Part shown: piece after piece, positions 34,001 to 47,111 of the stretch
How positions within the stretch are numbered: position 1 is the first letter of the stretch
How the letters are laid out: each line of letters begins with the position of its first letter
Origin: Anaeramoeba ignava
Lineage: Eukaryota; Metamonada; Anaeramoebidae
Direction: 5' to 3'
Length of the DNA: 64,000 bases
NCBI GenBank assembly: GCA_028826165.1
Contig: JAPDFW010000081.1
Location: 948,501 to 1,012,500, forward strand
Translations under genes and position numbers: made by a program
Notes under the pieces: model-generated
Database searches by the model: none
What the model was told of the DNA's origin: nothing
Seen by the model: the letters and a program-made list of their open reading frames with translations, nothing else

Positions 34001-35917
34001 AATTCAATCAATGTTTCTTGTGATAATTTTGTTAATGAAGTTCCATGTTCTGAAATCACTTCTTTGTTTTTACTCGACAAATGATAAACAAACTGAACGA
34101 AGTGATTTTGATTTGGTTTTTTCTGCAAAAAGCAAAATATCAATCACATTTTCCTTACTAATTGATGAAATAATGTGATTTTCACAAATGGTTTTGAGTC
34201 TTGAGAGTCCGATATTTGATGAAATGATAACTAAATCAGTTATTTGATTTTGGGTTAATTTTTCTAATTCAATTTCATCAGTATAAATAAAAATCATCAA
34301 AATTTTGATTGTTGATAAAGGTTGATTTGCAAAATAGTTTTCAAAAGTAATTGCAATTTCTTCATCTTCTCTATTTTTGATTTCATTCCAATTATTCAAT
34401 CTAGCTTGAATAATACATAAATGGGCTCCAATAAATCCATCTTTGGCTGTGATATTAATATCGCAATCTTCTTGTTTTTCAAAAAGGGTTTTCATATCAT
34501 TTTTAATAACATTTTTTTCAATAATTAGTGGTTTTTCTTGGATTGAATAAACATGTAAATCTTGTAATTGTCTTCCATTCCATCCTCCAAATAATATCAT
34601 TTTGTTCTCCCAAATGACTGAAGTATGGTAATGTCTTGGTGAAAAAGTAGGTTCATCTTTAATCAAACTCCAATAATTTGTATCTAATCCATTAATAATA
34701 ATAATAAAATATAATATTAATTCAATGAATAAAAAAAGTTCAGATCTTGATTACCAGTGTTATAAACATATAAATCATTTAGAGGAGCTTTTCCATAACC
34801 AGCGCAAATATAAATTTTTTCATCTTTAACAACTGCTGTATGATTTCTTCTTGTTTGTGGGATTTTTCCTTTGGAATTTGCGATACTTATCCAAGTATTT
34901 GTTTCAAATTCATAAATAAAGTGGTCATTTAATCTAACTTGACCATTAGATCCTCCAAATACATACATAAAAGACCCAATAACAACACCTGTATGGAAAT
35001 GTCTTGGACAAGGTTTTTCACCAAGTGGCTTTAATTCAAACCATTCATTTGTTTCTTATAATAAAGATAATGAATTATTCATTCAATATTTTTTGCTTTG
35101 ATAATAATAATAATATTAATATCAATAAAATACCTAAATTGTATTGCCACAGATCATTAAGTAATTTGCTTTTATCTTGAACGCCACCAAAAACATATAA
35201 ATTATTTTTATAGCTTACTAAAGAATGACAATCACGACCACAAGGACCAATATTATCTGATAATTTTTCGAATCCTTCAGTTTCTTTATTAAATATTATT
35301 AAATATTATTATTAAATATTATTATTAAATATTATTATTAAATATTATATATATTGTTATTAAATATTATTATTATTATTAAATATTAAATATTAAATAT
35401 TATTAAATATTATTATTAAATATTATTTTCTACCAGGATCAAATTTCCAAAGATCATTATAATATTTTTTCCCATCCAATCCACCAAATATAAACAAATT
35501 ATTATTAGCAACAGTACAAGCATGATGATATCTTGCACTTGGCCAACCAATATTAGCATTTCTTCTAGTTTTTTCAAGAAATGTATTATATTTGATTGAT
35601 TTCCATTCAAAAGTATTTAAATTCAAACAAGATAAATCACGAGTTCCATGTCCTCTTTGGAAACCTCCAAAAACCCACATATAATTATTAATTACTGCGC
35701 TTGTATGATAATTTGTAACAAGTGGTATTTCTCCAGTTGTTTGTATTTCTTTCCAATTTGTTGGTTTTTTGGGACGAATTTTTATATTAAATGCTTCTAA
35801 ATTTGTATTTGAATTTGTTCTTTCTAAATTTTCGTTTTCAGGATTGTTTATTTCTAATGAATTTTCAGTTGAAATTTGAGAAGGTGAGTTTGATAATTGA
35901 TTTAAAGAATTGCTCAT
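31080..35917 (-). CDS. LZTR1-like Kelch plus double BTB-BACK protein
   Basis: Six exons (35434-35917, 35134-35283, 34755-35054, 33631-34683, 31268-31362, 31080-31191) give about 730 residues. Six Kelch motifs come first (NYMWVFGGFQRGHG, NLFIFGGLDGKKYYNDLW, NLYVFGGVQDKSKLLNDLW, FMYVFGGSNGQVRLNDHF and others). A first BTB (CDINITAKDGFIGAHLCI) with BACK follows, then a second BTB (AICAHKAILTAHSKRF, LRALIKFLYSGRVDH) with a final BACK. This order is that of LZTR1, a CUL3 adaptor for Ras-family GTPases in animals; the substrate here is unknown. Exon 4 needs a one-base skip: the first frame ends LRSVCLSFVE then TAA, the next continues KNKEVISEHG. Confidence 0.88.
31363..33630 (-). repeat. 2.3 kb intron array, TTGAATTGAAATATTATTA unit
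   Basis: Degenerate array of a 15-18-base unit (GAATTGAAATATTATT with optional ATT). Donor GTAGGAAAAT, acceptor TTATTAG. Removing it joins ELEN to VCSNIVKRSV of the second BACK domain in phase 0. Confidence 0.88.
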
Positions 35918-36027
35918 TTTAAATAAATTAAATTAACTTAAAATAAATTAAAATAAAAAAAAATGGAAAAAAATGAAAAAAAATTTTCTTATTTTTATTT
36001 TTCTTTTTCATTTTCTTTTTAATTTTA
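35918..36027. promoter_or_regulatory. divergent promoter, LZTR1-like and 3'-phosphatase genes
   Basis: 110 bases between start codons, the shortest head-to-head spacing here. Both strands show T-tracts with CATTTT units close to the ATG. Confidence 0.5.
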
Positions 36028-37909
36028 ATGGAAAATAAACAAAAAATTAATAAAAATAATTTAGAAGAAGATTTAATAGAAAATAAACAGAAAATTAATA
36101 AAAATAATTTAGAAAATGATTTAGAAAATGATTCACAAAGTGATTCACAATATAATGTTAAAAGACCAAAAATTGAATTAAAATCAAAAAATAAGGAAAT
36201 TGAAAAACAATTTGATAATTTTGAATGGAAATTTGAAGAAACTATAATGATTTTAAATTATAAAACTCCATCAAGTTCTTCAAAAATTGCATCTTTTGAT
36301 TTAGTATTTTTTGATTTCTTTGAGAATATCTTCTTTTGATTGAATTATTAATTAATTATTTGAATTGAAAAAATTTTTATAAAAGGATCATACACTTGTA
36401 AAACCAAAATCAGGAGGAATTTTTCCAAAAGATTCTTTTGATTGGGAAATTCTTTATAATGTTATATATCAAAAATTACAATTATTTTATTCAAAAGGGT
36501 TCAAAATTGTAATTTTTACTAACCAAAGTGAGATTAGAAGAAAAGGAACATTTGAAATGGTAAAAAATAGAATTGAACATTTTGCTTCAACTCTTAATCA
36601 TCCAATTCAAGTTTTTGTTTCTTTAGAAAAGGATAAATTTCGGTATTTTTCAAATTCACATTCAAATTCAAATTCAAATCCAAATTTCAAAATCAAATTC
36701 AAATTCAAATTCAATTTCAATTTCAATTTCAAATTCAAATTCAAATTCAAATTCAAATTCAAATTCAAATTCAAAATCAATTTCAAATTCAAATTTAATT
36801 TCAAAATCAATTTCAAAATCAAAATCAATTTCAATTTCAATTTCACTTTCAATTTCAAAATCAAAATCAAAATCAAAATCAATTTCAAAATCAATTTCAA
36901 AATCAATTTCAATTTCAAAATCAATTTCAATTTCAAAATCAATTTCAATTTCAAAATCAATTTCAAATTCAAAATCAATTTCAAATTCAAATTCAAAATC
37001 AATTTCAATTTCAATTTCAATTTCAATTTCAAAATCAATTTCAAATTCAAAATCAATTTCAAAATCAATTTCAAAATCAATTTCAAATTCAATTTCAAAT
37101 TCAAATTCAATTTCAAATTCAAAATCAATTTCAAATCTAAATTTCAAATCCAAATTTCAAAATCAATTTCAATTTCAATTTCAAAATCAATTTCAATTTC
37201 AAAATCAATTTCAATTTCAAAATCAATTTCAATTTCAATTTCAATTTCAAATCAATTTCAAATTTCAATTTCAATTTCAAAATCAATTTCAATTTCAAAA
37301 TCAATTTCAATTTCAATTTCAAATTCAAATTTAATTTCAAATTCAAATTAAATTCAATTTCAATTTCACATTCATTCACTTTCAATTTCAAAATTTCAAA
37401 TCAAAAATTCAAAAATCAATTTCAAATTTCAATTTCAATTTCAATTTCAAATTCAAATTCAAAATCAAAATCAATTTCAATTTCAATTTCAATTTCAAAA
37501 TCAAATTCAAAATCAAAATCAATTTCAATTTCAATTTCAAAATCAAAATCAAAATCAAATTCAAATTCAAATTCAATTTCAAATTCAATTTCAAATTCAA
37601 TTTCAATTTCAAATTAAAATCGTTTTTTTTATTTTTAGTAAACCATCAATTAAAATGTGGAATTATTTGGAAAATGAAGAAAATGAAGAAATTAGAATAG
37701 ATTTAAAAAAATCTTTTTTTGTTGGAGATGCTGCTGGAAGAAAAAAAGATTTTTCAAATTCTGATCTTAAATTCGCAGAAAATATTGGAATTGAATTTTA
37801 TACACCTGAACAATTTTTTCTTGATGAACCAAAACCTAAACCAAAAATAATTCAAACTGATATTCGGGATTTTTTTATTCCAAAAAAAACAAATTCAAAA
37901 AAGAAATAA
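36028..37909 (+). CDS. PNKP-type DNA 3'-phosphatase with C-terminal PIP box
   Basis: Removes 3'-phosphates at DNA strand breaks. Three exons (36028-36303, 36386-36642, 37639-37909) give 267 residues. HAD motifs are complete: SFDLDHTLV (nucleophile Asp), VIFTNQSEIRRKG, KPSIKMW and FFVGDAAGRKKDFSNSDLKFA. The order matches the phosphatase half of PNKP. There is no kinase P-loop and no FHA domain, so it resembles the phosphatase-only yeast TPP1 type. The first ~75 residues are a Lys/Asn/Asp-rich leader. The tail QTDIRDFF fits the PCNA-binding consensus QxxIxxFF. Head-to-head with the LZTR1-like gene. Confidence 0.93.
36643..37638 (+). repeat. AATTTC / AATTCA array in phosphatase intron 2
   Basis: 996-base intron consisting of mixed AATTTC, AATTCA and AAATCA hexamers, long open in several frames but without coding character. 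Confidence 0.88.
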
Positions 37910-37968
37910 AGAAAATTTAAATTAAAAATTAAAATAAAAGATGAAATAAATAATGAGAAAAATTTTTA

Positions 37969-37980
37969 TTCCACTTTTTT
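37969..37980 (+). promoter_or_regulatory. downstream motif TTCCACTTTTTT
   Basis: Sixty bases after the phosphatase stop codon. The same string follows several other genes in this window; role (3' end formation or promoter of the next gene) unknown. Confidence 0.4.
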
Positions 37981-38080
37981 TATTTTTTTAATTTAAAAAT
38001 AAAAATGAGTAATTATTTGAAAAAATTAATCAAAAAAATTATTTTTTTTTTCATTTTTTTTTCATTTTTTTTCTTTTCAA

Positions 38081-41000
38081 ATGTTTGTTTTATTTGAAAC
38101 TTCTACTGGTTATGCTTTATTTAAAATTTTAGATGAAGGAAAGATAACAAACCCAGATTTTGATTTAATTCAACAACTTTCTGATCCAAATTCTGCTCAA
38201 AGAGTGTAAAAAAAATATTTTTTTAAATAAAAAAAAATTAAAATAAAAAAAATTAAAATAAAAAAAATTTCAGAATTCAATTACAAGCATTTTCTCGATT
38301 TGAAGATACAACAAATGCTCTTCAAGCTGTTGAATCAATTGTTAAATCAAAACTTGATAATGGTTATTATTTTTTTTCTTTAAATTAAAGAAATATTAGT
38401 GTTTATATTTTTATTGAAATTAATTTTTAATTTTTAATTTTATTTAAAAGGATTACAAAAATTTTTACAAAAGGAAATTTTAGAAAAAAACCAAAAAATA
38501 ACACTTGGAGTTGGTGATTTAAAATTAGCAGGTATTTTAAAGCGTAAGCTTGGGTTGAATACAATATATAATAGGTATATTTATTAAATATAAAATTAAT
38601 TATAAAATTATTTATTAAATTAATTATAAAATTAAATTATTAAATTATTTATAAAATTATTTATTAAATCAAATATAAAATTAATTATTAAATTAAATAT
38701 AAAATTAAATATAAAATTAAATATAAAATTAATTATAAAATTATATATAAAATTAAATATAAAATTATTTATTAAATTATTAATAAAATTATTTATTAAA
38801 TTATTAATAAAATTATTTATTAAATTATTTATTAAATTATTTATTAAATTAAATATAAAATTATTTATTAAATTTAATTATAAAATTATTTATAAAATTA
38901 TTTATAAAATTAATTATAAAATTATTTATAAAATTAAATATAAAATTATTTATAAAAATTATTTATAAAATTATTTATAAAATTATTTATAAAATTATTT
39001 ATAAAATTATTTATAAAATTAATTATAAAATTAATTATAAAATTATTTATAAAATTAAATATAAAATTATTTATAAAATTAATTATAAAATTAAATATAA
39101 AATTATTTTATAAAATTAATTATAAAATTATTTATAAAATTAAATTATAAAATTAATTATTAAATCAAATATAAAATTATTTATTAAATTAAATATAAAA
39201 TTAATTATTAAATTAATTATAAAATTATTTATTAAATTAATTATAAAATTAATTATTAAATTAATTATAAAATTATTTATTAAATTAATTATAAAATTAT
39301 TTATTAAATTATTTATTAAATTATTTATTAAATTAATTATTAAATTATTTATTAAATTAATTATAAAATTATTTATTAAATTAATTATAAAATTATTTAT
39401 TAAATTAATTATAAAATTATTTATTAAATTAATTATAAAATTAAATATAAAATTAAATATAAAAATTAAATATTAAATTAATTATAAAAATTAAATATAA
39501 AATTAAATATAAAATTATTTATAAAATTAATTATAAAATTATTTATTAAATTATTTATAAAATTATTTATTAAATTATTTATATTAAAATTATTAATAAA
39601 ATTATTTATTAAATTATTAATAAAATTATTTATTAAAATTAATTTATAAAATAAAATTATTTATAAAATTATTTAAAATTATTTATTAAAATTATTAAAT
39701 AAAATTATTTATAAAATTATTTATAAAATTATTTATTAAATTATTTATTAAATTTAATTATAAAATTATTTATAAAATTATTTATAAAAATTAAATATAA
39801 AATTATTTATTAAATTAATAAAATATATAAAATTAATTATAAAATTAATTATAAAATTAATTATAAAATTAATTATAAAATTAAATATAAAATTAATTAT
39901 AAAATTATTTATTAAATTAATTATAAAATTATTTATTAAATTAATTATAAAATTAAATATAAATAAAATTAATTATAAAATTATTTATTAAATTATTTAT
40001 AAAATTAAAATAAAAAATTAATTAATTATAAAATTATTTTATTAAATTAATTATAAAATTATTTATTAAATTAATTATAAAATTATTTATTAAATTAATT
40101 AAAAATTAAATATAAAAATTAATTATAAAATTATTTATTAAATTATTTATAAAATTAAATATATATTTATATATTAAATTAATTATAAAATTATATATAA
40201 AATTAATTATAAAATTATTTATAAAATTATTTATAAAATTATTTATAAAAATTAATTATTAAATTATATATAAAATTAAATATAAAATTATTTTATTAAA
40301 TTAAATATAAAAATTATTTATTAAATTATTTATAAAATTAATTATAAAAATTAATTATAAAATTATTTATAAAATTAATTATAAAATTATTTATAAAATT
40401 ATTTATAAAATTAATTATAAAATTAAATATAAAATTATTTATAAAATTAAATATAAAATTAAATATAAAATTAAATATAAAATTATTTATAAAATTAATT
40501 ATAAAATTAATTATAAAATTAATTATAAAATTATATATAAAATTATTTATTAAAATTATTTATTAAATTAATTATAAAATTATTTATTAAATTAATTATA
40601 AAATTATTTATAAAATTAAATATAAAATTATTTATAAAATTAATTATAAAATTATTTATTAAATTATTTATTAAATTATTTATCAAATTAAATATAAAAT
40701 TAATTATAAAATTAATTATAAAATTATTTATCAAATTAAATATAAAATTAATTATAAAATTAAATATAAAATTATTTATAAAATTAAATATAAAATTATA
40801 TATAAAATTAAATATAAAATTAATTATTAAATTATTTATTAAATTAAATATAAAATTAATTATTAAATTATTTATAATTTGAAATTATTCTTTTTTAGCT
40901 CAATGCTTGAATTAATGAGAGGAATACGTACAAATATGATCTCACTTTTACCAAACATTGAAGAGAACGAATTCGATCAAATGTCACGAGGACTTTCACA

Positions 41001-42878
41001 TAATTTTTCACGACACAAACTAAAATTTTCAGCAGAAAAAGTTGACACAATGATAGTTCATGCAGTAAGTTTACTTGACGATCTAGAAAAAGAACTAAAC
41101 ACATATTCAATGCGAGCAAAGGAATGGTATGGATGGCATTTTCCCGAATTAGCAAAGATCGTACCTGACAACTTTACATATGCAAAAGTGATTACAGTGA
41201 TGGGAATGAGTCACAACGCACCTCAAGTTGATTTTGGGGAAATTTTACCTGAAAAAGTAGCAAACGAAGTAAAAGAAGCAGCACAAATCACGATGGGAAC
41301 ACAAATCAACGAGGAAGATCTATCGAATATTCTCCAGCTTTGCGAGCAAATAGTGGCGTTAACTGAATATAAAAATCAATTATTAGAATATTTAAAAAAT
41401 CGAATGCGTGCAATTGCGCCAAATTTAACAGCTCTTGTGGGCGAACTAGTGGGTGCCCGTCTTATTTCCCACGCTGGTTCTCTTCGCTCGCTATCGAAAT
41501 ACCCCGCTTCTACTATTCAGGTTCTCGGTGCAGAAAAGGCTTTATTCAGAGCTCTCCGCAAAAAACATGATACCCCAAAATATGGTATTCTTTATCAAGC
41601 TTCTTTTGTCGGTCAGGCTTCCCCAAAAAATAAAGGTAAAATCTCAAGAGCTTTGGCTGCTAAATGTGCCCTTTCTATTCGTGTTGATGCTTTGAGTAAT
41701 TCTGATTCAAATGAAATTGGAAATCGTGACCGTTTGAAAATTGAAGAAAAAATTATTGAACTTGAAAATCGAAAAATGCATCGAGTAAATTAAAATTAAA
41801 ATTAAAATTAAAATCAATATTAAAATTAAAATTAAAATTAAAATTAAAATTAAAATTAAAATTAAAATTAATATTAAAATTAAAATCAATATTAAAATTC
41901 AAATTAAAATCAATATTAAAATTAAAATTAAAATTAAAATCAATATTAAAATTAAAATTAAAATTAAAATTAAAATTAAAATTAAAATCAATATTAAAAT
42001 TAAAATTAAAAAATCAAAATTATAATAAAAATCAATATTAAAATTAAAAATCAATATTAGTATTAAAATTAATTTATAAAATTAAAATTAAAAATTAAAA
42101 ATCAAAATTAAAATCAATATTAAAATTAAAATTAAAAATTAAAATTAAAATTAAAATTAATACATTAAAATTATTTATAAAATTAAAATTAAAATTAAAA
42201 TTAAAATTAAAATTAAAATTAAAATTCATTTATAAAATTAAAATTAAAATTAAAATTAAAATTAAAAATTAAAATTAAAATTAAAATTAAAATTAAAATC
42301 AATATTAAAATAAAAATCAAAAATAAAATAATAATAAAAATTAAAATTAAAAATTAAAAATTAAAATTAAAAATTAAAATTAAAATTAAAAATTAAAATT
42401 CAAAAAAATTAAAATCAATATTAAAATTAAAATTAAAAATTAAAATTAAAATTAAAATCAATATTAAAATTAAAATTAAAAAATCAAAATTATAATAAAA
42501 ATCAAAATTAAAATCAATATTAAAATTAAAATTATAAAATTAAAATTAAAATTAAAATTAAAATTAAAATTAAAATTAAAATCAATATTAAAATTAAAAT
42601 TAAAATTAAAATTAATATTTGTGAATTTTTTTTTAAAAAAGACAAGCACAAAAATAGAAACAAAACGTAGTAATATCAAAAAATATGAAAAACCAGAAGA
42701 AAATCCTCAAAATTATAATACTCAAAATGATTTTGCTATTGATACTAAATCAAATAAAAATACAAATACAAATACAAATACAAATGCTAATCAAAATGAT
42801 TTGGTTATTGATATTAGATCAAATACAAATCAAGCCCAAAAAAAAATGAGAAAAAAGAAAGGAAAAAAAAATAATTGA
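38081..42878 (+). CDS. NOP58: NOP58, box C/D snoRNP core protein
   Basis: Core protein of box C/D snoRNPs that guide rRNA 2'-O-methylation. Five exons (38081-38205, 38274-38362, 38451-38574, 40899-41784, 42642-42878) give 486 residues. The start [17 protein letters not shown] is the family signature. Exon 4 has the coiled coil and Nop domain: [82 protein letters not shown]. The tail ends in a Lys-rich KKE/D-like segment. Exon 4 has more G/C-containing codons than neighbouring genes. Introns 3 (2324 bases) and 4 (857 bases) are arrays. Confidence 0.95.
38575..40898 (+). repeat. AAATTAATTATA / AAATTATTTATA array, NOP58 intron 3
   Basis: About 2.3 kb of 12-mers of the form TTA(A/T)TTATAAAA with many variants. 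No snoRNA-like C/D boxes were noticed in it. Confidence 0.88.
41785..42641 (+). repeat. AAATTA array, NOP58 intron 4
   Basis: AAATTA hexamers with an AATCAATATTAA variant and length noise. Confidence 0.85.
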
Positions 42879-42930
42879 AAAATTTAAAAATTTAAAAAAT
42901 TAAAATCAAATTAAAAATCAAATTAATCAA

Positions 42931-42948
42931 TTCCACTTTTTTTTTTTT
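42931..42948 (+). promoter_or_regulatory. downstream motif TTCCACTTTTTT
   Basis: Fifty-two bases after the NOP58 stop, in the convergent spacer with the PH gene. Confidence 0.4.
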
Positions 42949-43082
42949 AGAAATTTTGATAAGAAATTTCATTCACTTTTCTTCTTTTTTTTTAGATTCC
43001 TTAATAAATTTTGATTCAAATTTATTCTTTTTTTTTTTTAAAAAAAGAAAAAATTGAAAAAAGAAAAATGAAAATAATTCAA

Positions 43083-44739
43083 TCAAAAATAAACAGCTTC
43101 ACGAGCATTTTGGATTGCATCAAACCAACTGTCTCGATCATTTCCATCAGCACATTGAAGAAGAAAGGATTTTTTAGCTGTTAAAATTTTGATAATAAAA
43201 TTTCTTCCAATTTTCTTTTCTTCTTCATCAGTACATTTACGAACATCAAAAGTTTCTTCAAAAAACTTATTTTTGGATTGATTAAAAATTGATTAAAAGA
43301 TTGATTAAAAGATTGATTAAAAATTGATTTTTATTTTTTTTAACTTACTATACATCCTTTTGATTTGAGTTTCTTGAAAGAATGTAATCGGAAATTTATG
43401 GATATTAAATATTAAATTAAATATTAAATTAAATATTGAATATTAAATTTAATATTGAATTAAATATTGAATTAAATATTGAATATTAAATCAAATATTA
43501 AATTAAATATTGAATTAAATTAAATTGAATATTAAATATTGAATATTGAATATTGAATATTAAATTGAATTGAATTAAATATTGAATATTGAATATTAAA
43601 TATTAAATTGAATTAAATTGAATTGAATTGAATATTGATTGAATTAAATTAAAATAAATTTTAATTTAAAAATTGAATTAAATTGAATTAAATTAAATAT
43701 TATATTGAATTAAATATTGAATTGAAAATTAAATATTAAATTAAATATTAAATTGAATTAAATTAAATTGAATTAAATATTAAATATTGAATATTGAATA
43801 TTGAATATTGAAATTGAATTAAATATTAAAAATTAAAAATTAAATATTAAATATTGAATATTGAATATTGAATATTGAATATTAAATATTGAATATTAAA
43901 TTAAATATTAAATATTAAATTAAATATTAAATTAAATATTAAATTAAATATTAAATTAAATATTAAATTAAATATTAAATTAAATATTAAATATTAAAAA
44001 TTAAATATTAAATATCAAATATTGAATTGAATTGAATTGAATATTGAATATTGAATTGAATTGAATATTGAATATTGAATATTGAATATTGAATATTGAA
44101 TATTAAATATTAAATGGAAAGATTACCTTCTTTTGATTAACAAAATAATACATTCCATCATTTTTTAATTTAAAAATTCTGGTTCTCCATCTTTGAAGTC
44201 GACCACTGATAAAAAAAGAAAAAATAAATTTCTTTTCTTTTTTGAAAACGATAATTTCAAATAAATTTTAAATGAATTTTCTACCTCTTTTTATTTAGTA
44301 TTCCTTCTTTCAAAGGTTGTAATGAATTTTTTCTTTTTACAATAACTTCTTTAGCTTTTTTATTTTCATCAATAATTTTAACAACTTGTGATTCTGTATA
44401 ATGAACAGGAATTCTTTCAATTTGTGAATATTTTTGATTTGATTTTTGATTTGATTTTTGATTTGATTTTTCTTTTGATTTTTCTTTTGATTTTTCATTT
44501 TCAGAAATAGATTCAACTTCAAAATCTAAATCTTCAAATGATTCAGAATTCCATTCCTTTATATCTTCTTTTTCTTCTTTATTTTCTTTTAAATTGTTAT
44601 TTGTTTTTTCTTCTATATTTTCTTTTAAATTGCTATTTGTTGTTTCTTCTATATTTTCTTTTAAATTGCTATTTGTTTTTTCTATATTTTCTTTTAAATT
44701 GCTATTTTTTTCTTCTATATTTTCTGTTGGAGAACTCAT
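43083..44739 (-). CDS. PH domain protein with N-terminal NLKENIEE repeats
   Basis: Four exons (44285-44739, 44127-44205, 43349-43372, 43083-43265) give 246 residues. The first 120 residues are four to five copies of a NSNLKENIEE-like unit, an acidic patch and a SNQK repeat. The C-terminal half is a single PH domain: KEGILNKKR, GRLQRWRTRIFKLKNDGMYYF, then the helix NDRDSWFDAIQNAREAV with the invariant Trp. PH domains typically bind phosphoinositides; there is no catalytic domain. Exon 3 is only 24 bases (KLKSKGCI). Confidence 0.85.
43373..44126 (-). repeat. ATTAAATATTGAAT array, PH gene intron 2
   Basis: Mixed array of TTAAATATTGAATA units of varying length. Confidence 0.8.
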
Positions 44740-45140
44740 TTAAAAAAGAAATGAAAAAAAAAATGAATTTTTTAAATTCAAAATAATTTTGTTTTGTTTT
44801 ATTTTATTTTCTTTGGTTGTATGAATTAAAAAGATCAAAATAAAAAATAAAAAGGGGAAATTTAATAAAAAATTTTTTTCAAATATTTTTTTTTTAATTT
44901 GTTTGAATTTGAAAAAAAGGGAAAGAAAAAAGAAAAAAGAAAAAAGAAAAAAGAAAAAAGTGGAATAAGAATTTTCATCAAAAAAAAAAATGGAAATGAA
45001 TTCAAAGATAAAAAAAAACCAAGATTTGATTTGTTCTTTTTTTTTTAATGAAAGATTCATTCTAATAAATAAATAAGAATAAATTAATTAATAAATTAAT
45101 AAATAAATAAATAAATTTATCAAACAATAAAATCAAACCA
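44740..45140. other. spacer between PH gene and Rab5
   Basis: 401 bases of A-rich sequence with GAAAAAA runs. Holds AAAAAAGTGGAA at 44954-44965, which on the Rab5 sense strand reads TTCCACTTTTTT about 175 bases after the Rab5 stop. No gene is seen. Confidence 0.5.
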
Positions 45141-46993
<1,853 letters not shown>

Positions 46994-47111
46994 TTTTGAA
47001 AAAAAAAATAAGAAAAAAAAAGTGTGAAAAAAAAAATGAAAAAAAATGAAAAAAAAAACTTTTTTTAATTTTAATTTTAATTTTAAATTTTTGAGTTTAT
47101 TTATTTTGAAA

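Noticed and set aside
24290-34100. Firm claim of programmed +1 frameshifting at TAA codons
   Set aside because: Only three of five breaks fit, all genes use TAA as ordinary stop too, and homopolymer-associated breaks nearby point to sequence error. Kept only as a question.
36557-37391. Open frames of Lys-Phe/Asn-Phe or Glu-Ile-Asp/Phe on both strands
   Set aside because: AATTTC/AATTCA array inside the phosphatase intron; splice borders on each side keep the conserved protein in frame.
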